NCBI GenBank assembly: GCA_012974295.1
Contig: JAAXQM010000003.1
Coordinates: 1-17,119 of the forward strand
Source of the DNA: Dehalococcoidales bacterium
Lineage (GTDB): Bacteria; Chloroflexota; Dehalococcoidia; E44-bin15
Direction of reading: 5' to 3'
DNA: 17,119 nt
Shown here: one piece after another, positions 6,012 to 13,234 of the stretch
Position numbering within the stretch: position 1 is the stretch's first letter
Layout: every line of letters starts with the position of its first letter
Notes under the pieces: generated by a model
Told to the model about the DNA's origin: nothing
Seen by the model: only the letters and a program-made list of their open reading frames with translations
The model's database searches: none
Position numbers and translations under genes: made by a program

Positions 6012-7015
6012 GTCTTTGAAACTAAGCCCCCTTCTCTTTTTGGTATATCAAGCATGAGTACCTCCAGCACTAGACGGGGATTCGCGTTTTGCCCCAGTGC
6101 TTCCATAGTCTGCTGCAGGTTTTTAATGAATCCTTTGATTCCAGTCAAGTGATAACTTTCCGCCTCGCTATAAAGCGTGGACTCTCGATCTATATTAGTA
6201 ATGAAATCGCTGCAGCCCCCCTTGATTAGAAGAAGGTCGCGCCACCACTCAACCCAAAGTGATAGTACGTCCCGCACAGCTCCACGATTTTTAGCGAACT
6301 GGCTTGATAGCCGGGAGGCATAGGCGAAGCGCTCCACTCGCCCCTGGTTAGTGATCTGTAGCAGGGAGCTGAGCTGCTCCGCGCGCTCCTTGGGGATACT
6401 TTCGTCAAGTGACGCACTCACTGCCCAACCAAGGCAACCTGCGGAGAGCCTTGCCAGTAGCCTCGCCTGTTCCGGAGTTGCCGCCCACTGCTCGACAAGA
6501 GCCCGTTCTATCATAGGAATCGGGAGCGGTCTAAGCTCCAGCTTCTGACAGCGGGAGCGTACTGTGGGAATAAGCAGACGTTCATCTGTGGTTATCAGTA
6601 TTAGGTGAACATTAGGAGGCGGCTCCTCGAGTGTTTTAAGGAGGCAGTTCGCTGCCTCGGATGAGAGGTGCTCCGCTCCATCGATAATGAATACACGATT
6701 CCTCCCCTCAAAGGGCTTCAGGTTAGCGGAACGCCCTATTTCCCTGATATGGTCAATGCCTATCTCATACTTGCCATCGAGACCGATCACCTGTACATCG
6801 GCATGCTTTAGTCCGGCAACACGCTGACACGATGCACAATCACCGCAGGGCTGTTTATCTCCATCGCAGTTTAATGCCTGAGCCAGATTCAATGCCAGGG
6901 TCATCTTACCAACGTGCGGAGGGCCGACGAAGACATAGGCATGAGATAGCTTGCCACTCTTATGACTGTTGTCTAATAGCGCTACAGATGTTTCATGTCC
7001 TATTACTTGCCACAT
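6008..7015 (-). CDS. holB: DNA polymerase III delta-prime subunit (clamp loader)
   Basis: This 335-residue clamp-loader subunit would help open the beta clamp and place it on primed DNA. Residues 1-160 are the AAA+ domain: HAYVFVGPPHVGKMT with the P-loop at 31-39, a four-cysteine zinc module (C50, C57, C60, C63), a Walker-B-like VFIIDGAEHL (108-117), EAANCLLKTLEEPP and the SRC motif (154-156) that provides the arginine finger. The P-loop has Met after Lys instead of Ser/Thr, and Walker B is DGAE instead of DExx. This points to the ATPase-inactive delta-prime subunit, not tau/gamma (DnaX). AAAGG about 6 bases upstream supports the ATG. lysA lies upstream on the same strand, but repeat copy 2 separates them, so holB-ricT may have its own promoter; none is convincing. 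Confidence 0.88.
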   Translation of the reverse strand: MWQVIGHETSVALLDNSHKSGKLSHAYVFVGPPHVGKMTLALNLAQALNCDGDKQPCGDCASCQRVAGLKHADVQVIGLDGKYEIGIDHIREIGRSANLKPFEGRNRVFIIDGAEHLSSEAANCLLKTLEEPPPNVHLILITTDERLLIPTVRSRCQKLELRPLPIPMIERALVEQWAATPEQARLLARLSAGCLGWAVSASLDESIPKERAEQLSSLLQITNQGRVERFAYASRLSSQFAKNRGAVRDVLSLWVEWWRDLLLIKGGCSDFITNIDRESTLYSEAESYHLTGIKGFIKNLQQTMEALGQNANPRLVLEVLMLDIPKREGGLVSKT

Positions 7016-7028
7016 TACTTACCTTTTT

Positions 7029-7146
7029 GACCGCTGAAAAAGAGGTGCAGGATACTTACTGTCGGGGTCTGGGGGTGTCCCCCGGCTTAATAAGTCCCCC
7101 AAGCTTGGGGGACTAGGGAGTTGATTGATATTATTTCAGCAGTCTC
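7029..7146 (+). repeat. interspersed MITE-like repeat, copy 2
   Basis: This 118-bp copy lies between lysA and holB, in the same orientation as copy 1, so antisense to both neighbours. It begins GACCGCTGAAAAAGAGG and ends TTATTTCAGCAGTCTC. The centre holds a GGGGGTGTCCCCC hairpin and a perfect 22-bp palindrome (7093-7114) centred on AAGCTT with flanking five-base C and G runs. Being transcribed with lysA it could form strong hairpins in the lysA-holB intergenic RNA, but the U-tract after them is weak. Confidence 0.85.
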
Positions 7147-7193
7147 CTTTACTTCGCTCTATATTATGGTGTCTGTAATAGTAATTAATGACA

Positions 7194-8504
7194 TTAAGGC
7201 ATATCGCAGTTCATAAGATCCTCGAAGCTCTCACGGCGGCGGATTAGGTGTGCCTTCCCATCCTTGACCATAACTATAGCCGCTTTGAGCGAACCATTGT
7301 AATTTGAGGCCATTGAAAGGCAGTAGGCACCACAGCAGGGTACGGCAATGAAGTCTCCTGGCTCGAGTTTGGGAAGGTCGATATCTTTAATCAGGATGTC
7401 CCCCGATTCGCAGTACTTCCCTGCTATACTGACCCGCTCTTTTTCAGCAGAGCTCTCCGCCATATCAACCATTTTGTTGGCTACGACCGCCTCGTATTTA
7501 GCTCCATACATTGCAGGGCGGATGTTATCCGCGATGCCCCCATCCACGGAGACATATTTGCGCACCCCTGGTATCTCTTTTATTGCTCCAACGGTATAGA
7601 GAGCAACCCCTGCCTCTCCTATGATAGACCTTCCCGGTTCCACTATAAGTCGCGGTGGCTCTATGCCGTGCGCTTTGCTCTTTTCAAGAAGCGTGGCTGT
7701 GATTGTTTCTGCAAATTCACTGATGGTAGGAGCTGGGGAATCCTCGGAATAGGAGATAGCCAGCCCTCCGCCGGCACCCAATTCTTCAATGCTAAAACCG
7801 TGTTTACTTCGTATATCAGCGGCAAACTTCAGAACAATCTCTATCGCTTGCTTATAGGGCGAGAAATCAAAGACCTGAGAGCCAATATGAAAGTGGAATC
7901 CAACTAGTTTAAGGGAAGGGTATAACCATTCCCCGGTGAGAGCCTCCTCAGCATGGTCCATAGTGAAACCAAATTTGCTATCGATGACTCCAGTGGTTAA
8001 ATGGGCATGCGTGTGAGGGTCAACACCGGGGGAAAGGCGGAGAAGGATTGTTTGTTTCGCCCCTGCAACTCCGGCTACCTCGTTTAGAAGGGAAAGTTCA
8101 TAATAATTATCTACTACAATACGTCCCACTCCCCACCCTACTGCCAGTTTCAGCTCCTGGCGCGACTTATTATTGCCGTTGAAGTAGATGCGATCCATGG
8201 GGAATCCAACCGATTTGGCGATGGCAAGTTCTCCCCCGGAGACTACATCGAGCCCCAATCCCTCTTCGTTGAGAATCTGCGCCAGCGCTCGGTTCACGAA
8301 GGCTTTACAGGCATATATCACCAGGCTATTAGGATAACGTTGTAAAAACCCTTCCCGATACTCTGTGCATTTATTTCTCAGTGTTGCTTCGTCATAGATA
8401 TAGAGCGGTGTACCGAATTCATCGGCTAATGCCGTGGTGTCGCATCCACCGAGGAAGAGATGGTTATTTTTGACCTCGGTGGTTTGTGGAAATAGGCTAA
8501 GCAT
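7194..8504 (-). CDS. lysA: diaminopimelate decarboxylase
   Basis: LysA is a PLP enzyme that converts meso-diaminopimelate to L-lysine, the last step of lysine synthesis. The 436-residue protein is complete, with a PLP-binding lysine in YACKAF (K67), HIGSQ (206-210), the phosphate-binding GAGGGLA (243-249), EPGRS (289-293), SVDGG (319-323), the substrate-site CESGD (365-369) and GAYC (392-395). Related ornithine/arginine decarboxylases share the fold, but CESGD with this motif set favours DAP decarboxylase. The ATG (8502-8504) sits inside the end of the metallo-hydrolase gene with an 8-base overlap, so the two are translationally coupled. No lysine-riboswitch-like leader is possible at this junction because there is no intergenic space. 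Confidence 0.95.
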   Translation of the reverse strand: MLSLFPQTTEVKNNHLFLGGCDTTALADEFGTPLYIYDEATLRNKCTEYREGFLQRYPNSLVIYACKAFVNRALAQILNEEGLGLDVVSGGELAIAKSVGFPMDRIYFNGNNKSRQELKLAVGWGVGRIVVDNYYELSLLNEVAGVAGAKQTILLRLSPGVDPHTHAHLTTGVIDSKFGFTMDHAEEALTGEWLYPSLKLVGFHFHIGSQVFDFSPYKQAIEIVLKFAADIRSKHGFSIEELGAGGGLAISYSEDSPAPTISEFAETITATLLEKSKAHGIEPPRLIVEPGRSIIGEAGVALYTVGAIKEIPGVRKYVSVDGGIADNIRPAMYGAKYEAVVANKMVDMAESSAEKERVSIAGKYCESGDILIKDIDLPKLEPGDFIAVPCCGAYCLSMASNYNGSLKAAIVMVKDGKAHLIRRRESFEDLMNCDMP

Positions 8505-9327
8505 GTCTTTCCCTTTGGGGCACTAGTTCATAGCGGATGATATTACCACGTATCTGCGAGCACACCTTCCCCTCATTTTCGAGTTTTATGAGATGTGCAT
8601 ATACCTGTCCTTTAGCTACCTCGTAGAGGAAGCCGGTTAGTTCAGGATAGATCTCGAAAGCCAGCTCTTTTATTGTTGCTTTCCCTTGATGTAATCTGTC
8701 TATTATCTGAGCCTCACGTTCCAGGCGATGATTGATCAACTCCTCCAGCTTTCTACTTGGTTTCCTTATCGGAGTGCCATGTCCGGGGAAGATCAGCTCA
8801 ATATCATAGGTAAGGAGCTTTCTCAGGGAATCGATATACTGCGCCATGTCACCCAGAGGAGGATGTATCGCTGTGGTGCCCAGGCCAATGACGTGGTCGC
8901 CGGAGAACATGACCCTATCTTTTCTCATATAAAGACAGATGTGTCCCGGGCTGTGTCCGGGGGTATGGACGACCTCAAGATCGATGCCGTTGAGAGAGAT
9001 AATATCACCTTCCCCCACCTCTTTATCCGCCGTGATATTGCTTTGCTCAGCGGAATGCATAACAATCTTGGCTCCTGTTATTTCTCTGAGCCTGGCGGAA
9101 CCATTGATATGGTCAGGATGGGCATGGGTGATAACGATATAGGAAAGCCTTAGTCCGGGGAAACAATTGACATAATCTATTATTGCACTGGCCGACTGCT
9201 CATCGCCATATCCTGAGTCAATAAGGACTCCCTCTCCTCCGACTGCAAGGTATACCTGGGGCACAAAGGGACTTGATAGAGGACCTGTATGTGCCGGTAT
9301 GGCATGAATGCCATGAGCTATCTCCAT
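8497..9327 (-). CDS. metallo-beta-lactamase-fold hydrolase with C-terminal winged helix
   Basis: This protein of 276 residues is a dinuclear-zinc hydrolase of the LACTB2 / glyoxalase-II-like branch. Zinc ligands are in THAHPDH (67-73), TPGHSPGH (H125), GDH (D144) and PGHG (H183). Residues about 211-270 (ATIKELAFEIYPE ... VYAHLIKLENEGKV) look like the winged-helix tail found in LACTB2-type proteins, some of which are RNA endonucleases. Thiol-ester or other hydrolase activity is equally possible. I chose the ATG at 9325-9327 because AGAAGG stands 5 bases before it. An upstream ATG (9357) would add ten residues, MTITKDKKAN, but lacks a good Shine-Dalgarno. It is first in an operon with lysA (8-base overlap), an association whose metabolic sense is unclear. 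Confidence 0.87.
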   Translation of the reverse strand: MEIAHGIHAIPAHTGPLSSPFVPQVYLAVGGEGVLIDSGYGDEQSASAIIDYVNCFPGLRLSYIVITHAHPDHINGSARLREITGAKIVMHSAEQSNITADKEVGEGDIISLNGIDLEVVHTPGHSPGHICLYMRKDRVMFSGDHVIGLGTTAIHPPLGDMAQYIDSLRKLLTYDIELIFPGHGTPIRKPSRKLEELINHRLEREAQIIDRLHQGKATIKELAFEIYPELTGFLYEVAKGQVYAHLIKLENEGKVCSQIRGNIIRYELVPQRERHA

Positions 9328-9399
9328 GTTTGCCTTCTTGTCCTTTGTAATTGTCATTTAATTGACCCACTATTACCGTTTTCATCTTCCATACACTAA

Positions 9400-9511
9400 G
9401 AGACTGCTGAAATAGCCTCAAGCAACTCCTGCATTCCCCAATCCTGGGCGAATATTCAAGATGGAGCAGGCCGACCTGTCGGCCTCGGGGCACCTCTTTT
9501 TAAGCAATATC
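9400..9511 (-). repeat. interspersed MITE-like repeat, divergent copy 5
   Basis: This 112-bp element has the same ends as the other copies (GAGACTGCTGAAATAGCC at 9400 onward and GGTGC...CTTTTT-type end near 9490-9500), inverted relative to copy 1, but most of its interior is different. In place of the G-run hairpin it has AGGCCGAC (9468-9475), CT, GTCGGCCT (9478-9485), a perfect 8-bp stem with a 2-base loop. It fills the gap between the divergent hydrolase and M16 peptidase genes. The remaining 9512-9575 shows nothing recognisable. It may be a second subfamily sharing termini with the first. Confidence 0.65.
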
Positions 9512-9575
9512 ACTAAATACCCGTTGTACTAGAAGATCGATCTTTTTACCGTAGTTTCATATTAGCAATTGAGCA

Positions 9576-9603
9576 TGTCAAAGTCAATTGACATTAGTTG
9601 ACA
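9576..9603 (+). promoter_or_regulatory. inverted-repeat cluster at M16 promoter, possible operator
   Basis: TGTCAA (9576-9581) and TTGACA (9588-9593) form an inverted repeat with a 6-base spacer. Inside lies the perfect palindrome GTCAATTGAC (9583-9592), and a second TTGACA (9598-9603) is the -35 box. The arrangement just upstream of and touching the -35 suggests a transcription-factor site, but A/T-rich palindromes also arise by chance. Confidence 0.35.
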
Positions 9604-9626
9604 GGCGAGGGAGGGGTGTCTAGAAT
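9598..9626 (+). promoter_or_regulatory. M16 peptidase promoter, SigA type
   Basis: TTGACA (9598-9603), a 17-base spacer, then TAGAAT (9621-9626) make a near-consensus promoter. Transcription would begin near 9633, exactly where the Shine-Dalgarno GAGGTG (9633-9638) begins, so the leader is only about 10 bases before the ATG at 9643. Confidence 0.75.
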
Positions 9627-9642
9627 TTGACTGAGGTGCACT

Positions 9643-10905
9643 ATGTATCAGAAGAGTATTTTAGATAATGGACTCCGAGTAATCACCAGCACCATGCCCC
9701 ATACCCGCTCGGTGTGTATCAATATCTTTATTGGGGCTGGCTCGCGCCATGAAAGCGAGGAGGAGGCAGGAATATCTCATTTCATTGAGCACCTTTGCTT
9801 CAAGGGGACCCAGCGTCGCCCTACTGCAAAGGAGATTGCCGAGTCTATCGAGGGGGTGGGTGGCCTGCTAAATGGGGGTACTGATAAGGAGTTCACAATT
9901 TACTGGTGCAAGGTGGCCAGCCCTCATTTCTCCCTCGCATTAGATCTAACGGTCGACATGCTCCGCTGTTCGAAGTTCAGTGCTAAGGATATGGAACGGG
10001 AGCGTAGCGTTATAATAGAGGAGATCAATGAGAGCATGGATTCACCCCAGCATCGGGTGAATATGCTCATAGATGAAGTAGTCTGGCCTGCTCAGGCCCT
10101 GGGCCGTGATATTGCCGGGAGCAAGGAAACGGTAAGCGCTCTGAGTCGTGAGATGCTTCTAGGCTACCTCGGCGGCCAGTATGCGCCAAACAATACTATA
10201 ATTGGCGTTGCTGGTGAGATTAGTCATGAAGAGGTCTTGTCATCCATAGGAGAAATGCTAGGCGACTGGGCGGTGGCTACACCTCGATCCCCGTATCCTG
10301 CTGACGATAGCCAGGATGCACCCCGGCTCCGTATTGATCGCAGGGATACCGAGCAAGCCCATCTGTGCCTGGCGGTTCGGGGACTCCCTTTCGCTCACCC
10401 CGATCGGTTTACTCTAGATCTCTTGAACGTAATATTGGGCGAGGGGATGAGCAGCCGTCTATATCTGGAGATTCGCGAGCAGCGAGGGCTGGCCTACGAT
10501 ATCCATAGCTACGCAGACCACTTTCTCGATTCGGGGACTGTCACTGTCTATGCTGGAGTGGACCCAAAGAACATTGATGACACTATCGCTGTTATTCTTG
10601 AGACGCTTGCCTCTCTGAAAGAGGAGGTTCCATCGCTTGAGCTTACCAAGGCAAAGGAATTAGTGAAGGGACGCCTGCTTCTTCGTATGGAGGACAGCAG
10701 GAGTGTTGCTGGCTGGCTGGGAGGTCAGGAGTTACTTACCGGGCAGATCTACACGGTGGATGAGGTTGCTTCGATAATCGATGCCATTACTGTAGAGGAC
10801 CTGAAGCGTGTGGCAGTTCAGATGCTCGTGACGGAAAAAATTAGTGTGGCCATCGTTGGCCCGGTCGATGGCGAGCATCGGCTCCACAGCCTGTTAAAGC
10901 TTTGA
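9643..10905 (+). CDS. M16 family zinc metallopeptidase
   Basis: This 420-residue peptidase has the inverted zinc motif HxxEH as HFIEH (46-50), with third ligand E126 in VIIEEIN about 76 residues on. It also has the family stretch LNGGTDKEFTIYW (76-88, usually LNAxTxxExT) and the C-terminal half arginine/tyrosine pair in RLYLEIREQRGLAY (R278, Y285). This is a bilobed single-chain enzyme of mitochondrial-processing-peptidase / PepR (YmxG) type, probably cytoplasmic because no signal peptide is visible; its substrates are unknown. GAGGTG 4 bases before the ATG fixes the start. It is monocistronic: its own promoter lies upstream and a repeat and bidirectional terminator follow. Confidence 0.93.
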   Translation: MYQKSILDNGLRVITSTMPHTRSVCINIFIGAGSRHESEEEAGISHFIEHLCFKGTQRRPTAKEIAESIEGVGGLLNGGTDKEFTIYWCKVASPHFSLALDLTVDMLRCSKFSAKDMERERSVIIEEINESMDSPQHRVNMLIDEVVWPAQALGRDIAGSKETVSALSREMLLGYLGGQYAPNNTIIGVAGEISHEEVLSSIGEMLGDWAVATPRSPYPADDSQDAPRLRIDRRDTEQAHLCLAVRGLPFAHPDRFTLDLLNVILGEGMSSRLYLEIREQRGLAYDIHSYADHFLDSGTVTVYAGVDPKNIDDTIAVILETLASLKEEVPSLELTKAKELVKGRLLLRMEDSRSVAGWLGGQELLTGQIYTVDEVASIIDAITVEDLKRVAVQMLVTEKISVAIVGPVDGEHRLHSLLKL

Positions 10906-10941
10906 ATCGTTACGCAGGTTTATACTGCAATAAGTTTGAAT

Positions 10942-11061
10942 AGACCGTTGAAAAAGAGGTGCAGGATACTTGCTGCCGGGGGTCTGGGGGTGTCCCCCAG
11001 CATAAAAAGTACCCCAAGATTGGGGGATTAGGGGGTTGACTGAGGCTATTTCAGCAGTCTC
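10942..11061 (+). repeat. interspersed MITE-like repeat, copy 3
   Basis: This 120-bp copy lies between the 3' ends of the convergent M16 and groEL genes. It starts AGACCGTTGAAAAAGAGG and ends CTATTTCAGCAGTCTC. It has CTGGGGGTGTCCCCCAG in the centre and the clearest set of four G5 runs (10978-10982, 10986-10990, 11022-11026, 11031-11035). Same orientation as copy 1. Confidence 0.87.
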
Positions 11062-11070
11062 TTAAAATAT

Positions 11071-11112
11071 AAAAACGCAGCTACGAATTAAAGGCCGTAG
11101 CTGCGTTTTTTA
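11071..11112. terminator. bidirectional intrinsic terminator between M16 gene and groEL
   Basis: AAAAACGCAGCTACG (11071-11085) pairs perfectly over 15 bases with CGTAGCTGCGTTTTT (11096-11110), leaving a 10-base loop. The A-tract on one side and T-tract on the other make it functional in both directions, fitting the convergent genes. It lies 15 bases after the groEL stop. Confidence 0.9.
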
Positions 11113-11125
11113 TTATCAGCGAGTT

Positions 11126-12733
11126 TTAGTATTCGGGCATCTGTGGTGGCATGGGTGCTTCTTTTTCCTTGATGTCGGTTATCAAGGCTTCTGTAGTGAG
11201 CACTATAGCTGCTATACTGGCTGCATTCTCAAGCTCAGCCCTGACTACCTTGGTTGGGTCAATAATCCCACGCTGCTTCATGTTGGCGTAATCGTCCCGT
11301 AGGGCATCATAGCCCATACCAGACTTGTGCTCTTTCACGTTATTTACCACTACTGAGCCCTCTTTACCTGCGTTCTGGGCTATCATACGGAGTGGTTCCT
11401 CCAGGGCATTCCTGACAATGTTTACCCCTGTGGCCTCGTCTCCCTCTAACTTTAACTTGTCAAGAGAGGAAACGGAGTTAACGAAGGCTACCCCACCGCC
11501 GGGGACAATGCCTTCCTCTACCGCGGCCCTGGTTGCTGAGAGGGCATCCTCGACACGGTGCTTCTTTTCCTTGAGTTCGACCTCGGTGGCAGCTCCGACC
11601 TTTATTACGGCGACACCGCCGGCAAGTTTGGCCAGGCGCTCCTGGAGCTTCTCCTTATCGAATTCAGAAGTGCTCTCATCGGTCAGGGTTTTAATCTGCT
11701 TTATCCGTGCTTCAATTGCTTCATCCAAACCCTTGCCTTCTATGATTGTGGTTTCCTCTTTGGTGGATACTACCCTTCTCGCTCGTCCAAGGTCATCAAC
11801 TGTGACAGAATCGAGTTTCCGGCCAATTTCCTCGGTGATCAACTGACCTCCTGTGAGGATGGCAATATCCTCGAGCATAGCCTTCCGTCGATCGCCAAAA
11901 CCTGGCGCCTTGACTGCAAGGCAATTTATGGTGCCCCTCAGTTTGTTAACCACTAGTGTGGCAAGCGCCTCACCGTCTACATCTTCGGCTATAATGACCA
12001 AGTTCTTGGTAACCTGGAGCACTTTCTCCAGGGCGGGGAGCATATCGGCAACTGCAGAGATCTTCTTATCTGTGATAAGGAGATAAGGATCCTCAATCGC
12101 TGTCTCCATCCTCTCAGGACTGGTCACGAAATAGGGCGAGATATATCCACGGTCGATTTGCATCCCCTCGACATATTCCGTCTCGAACTCTATTCCTTTG
12201 CCTTCCTCAACGGTGACAACTCCATCCTTGCCTACTTTCTCCATGACCTCAGCGATAAGATTTCCGATATTCTCATCGGCTGCAGAGATAGTTGCAACCT
12301 GTGAAACCTGCTCCTTGGTAGTCACCGGTGTACTCATCTTCTTGATATTTGCCAGGATAACGGCTGTTGCCTTCTCAATACCCTTCTTCAGTGCCATCGG
12401 GTTAGCCCCGGCAGCCACATTCTTCATCCCATTATGAAGCATCGCCTGGGCCAGCACAGTTGCGGTAGTGGTGCCGTCGCCTGCGACATCATTGGTCTTG
12501 GTAGCTACCTCCTTGATTAATTGTGCGCCGATGTTCTCGAAGGGCTCCTCTAGCTCGATCTCCTTGGCGATGGTGACACCATCGTTGGTGATCGTAGGCG
12601 GTCCAAATCTTTTATCCAGAACTACATTGCGTCCCTTTGGTCCAAGCGTGATCTTCACGACATTGGCGAGTGAGTCTATGCCGGTTTTTAATTTTTTTCT
12701 TGCGTCTTCACCGTATGCTAACTGTTTTGCCAT
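11126..12733 (-). CDS. groEL: 60 kDa chaperonin GroEL
   Basis: GroEL is the double-ring ATP-driven chaperonin that folds proteins with GroES. The 535-residue protein is complete. Nucleotide-site motifs TLGPKGRNV (29-37), NDGVT (50-54) and GDGTTTATVLA (85-95) are intact, as are the mid-protein PGFGDRRKAML and the late VEEGIVPGGGVAF. The C-terminus ends in PMPPQMPEY and lacks the Gly-Gly-Met repeat tail of enterobacterial GroEL, so the disordered tail inside the ring would be short. AAGGAGGGG precedes the ATG by about 3 bases. It lies 12 bases after groES and is co-transcribed with it from the CIRCE-controlled promoter. Confidence 0.97.
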   Translation of the reverse strand: MAKQLAYGEDARKKLKTGIDSLANVVKITLGPKGRNVVLDKRFGPPTITNDGVTIAKEIELEEPFENIGAQLIKEVATKTNDVAGDGTTTATVLAQAMLHNGMKNVAAGANPMALKKGIEKATAVILANIKKMSTPVTTKEQVSQVATISAADENIGNLIAEVMEKVGKDGVVTVEEGKGIEFETEYVEGMQIDRGYISPYFVTSPERMETAIEDPYLLITDKKISAVADMLPALEKVLQVTKNLVIIAEDVDGEALATLVVNKLRGTINCLAVKAPGFGDRRKAMLEDIAILTGGQLITEEIGRKLDSVTVDDLGRARRVVSTKEETTIIEGKGLDEAIEARIKQIKTLTDESTSEFDKEKLQERLAKLAGGVAVIKVGAATEVELKEKKHRVEDALSATRAAVEEGIVPGGGVAFVNSVSSLDKLKLEGDEATGVNIVRNALEEPLRMIAQNAGKEGSVVVNNVKEHKSGMGYDALRDDYANMKQRGIIDPTKVVRAELENAASIAAIVLTTEALITDIKEKEAPMPPQMPEY

Positions 12734-12745
12734 TTCCCCTCCTTA

Positions 12746-13039
12746 TTAACTATACTTTGCTAGAATATCGCTCTCGCGCAGGATTAAGACTTCTTTATCA
12801 TCCTGCTTGATTTCACTGCCGGCGTACTTGGAGTAGATCACCTTGTCGCCCTTCTTCACCTCCATAGGGATTCGCTTACCCTCCTCATCTAACCTTCCTG
12901 GGCCTACCGCGATGATCACACCACGCTGCGGCTTTTCCTTGACAGTATCGGGCAGGATGATACCACCTTTGGTAATCTCTTCCTCCTCTGAAGGCTGAAC
13001 CACAACCCGATCGCCTAACGGCTGCAATTTTATTGCCAC
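12746..13039 (-). CDS. groES: 10 kDa co-chaperonin GroES
   Basis: GroES is the heptameric lid of the GroEL chamber. The 97-residue protein has the usual start AIKLQPLGDRVVVQP, the mobile loop that docks GroEL (EEEITKGGIILPDTVKEK, about 18-35), GVIIAVGPGR and VKKGDKVIYSKYAGSEIK. The start codon is GTG (13037-13039), backed by a near-perfect Shine-Dalgarno AAAGGAGGT 5 bases upstream. CIRCE lies directly next to that site, so HrcA would block expression at the promoter. Confidence 0.97.
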   Translation of the reverse strand: MAIKLQPLGDRVVVQPSEEEEITKGGIILPDTVKEKPQRGVIIAVGPGRLDEEGKRIPMEVKKGDKVIYSKYAGSEIKQDDKEVLILRESDILAKYS

Positions 13040-13053
13040 GCTTTACCTCCTTT

Positions 13054-13080
13054 TTAGCAGTCTAACGCTTAGAGTGCTAA
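13054..13080 (-). promoter_or_regulatory. CIRCE operator (HrcA binding site)
   Basis: TTAGCAGTC, 9 bases, GAGTGCTAA matches the CIRCE consensus TTAGCACTC-N9-GAGTGCTAA with a single change (read on the plus strand). It sits between the -10 box and the groES Shine-Dalgarno and covers the likely transcription start. Repression by HrcA, relieved on heat stress, is therefore expected. No hrcA gene is in the window. Confidence 0.93.
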
Positions 13081-13083
13081 TTT

Positions 13084-13112
13084 ATATTAACCCAGATTGA
13101 AAAATAGCGCAA
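13084..13112 (-). promoter_or_regulatory. groESL promoter, SigA type
   Basis: On the minus strand TTGCGC (13107-13112) and TAATAT (13084-13089) are 17 bases apart. Initiation near 13077 would fall inside CIRCE, the usual arrangement. The rest of the tsaD-groES gap (13113-13234) is A/T-rich and shows no gene or convincing tsaD terminator. Confidence 0.65.
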
Positions 13113-13234
13113 GCGAGCAGATATCTATTCCAAGCAACTGTTGGGCTTTTAGACATCGATATGTATCTAATATCTTACAATAACTTCTACAGACCTATCG
13201 AAATCTCACGAATACATACTAATAAGCGAAGATT

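Noticed and set aside
8505..8600. Lysine riboswitch upstream of lysA
   Set aside because: The lysA start lies inside the preceding gene, so there is no untranslated leader in which an aptamer could fold.
13113..13234. Small gene or terminator between tsaD and groES
   Set aside because: The stretch is A/T-rich with only short imperfect repeats and no T-tract-linked stem or frame with a ribosome binding site.
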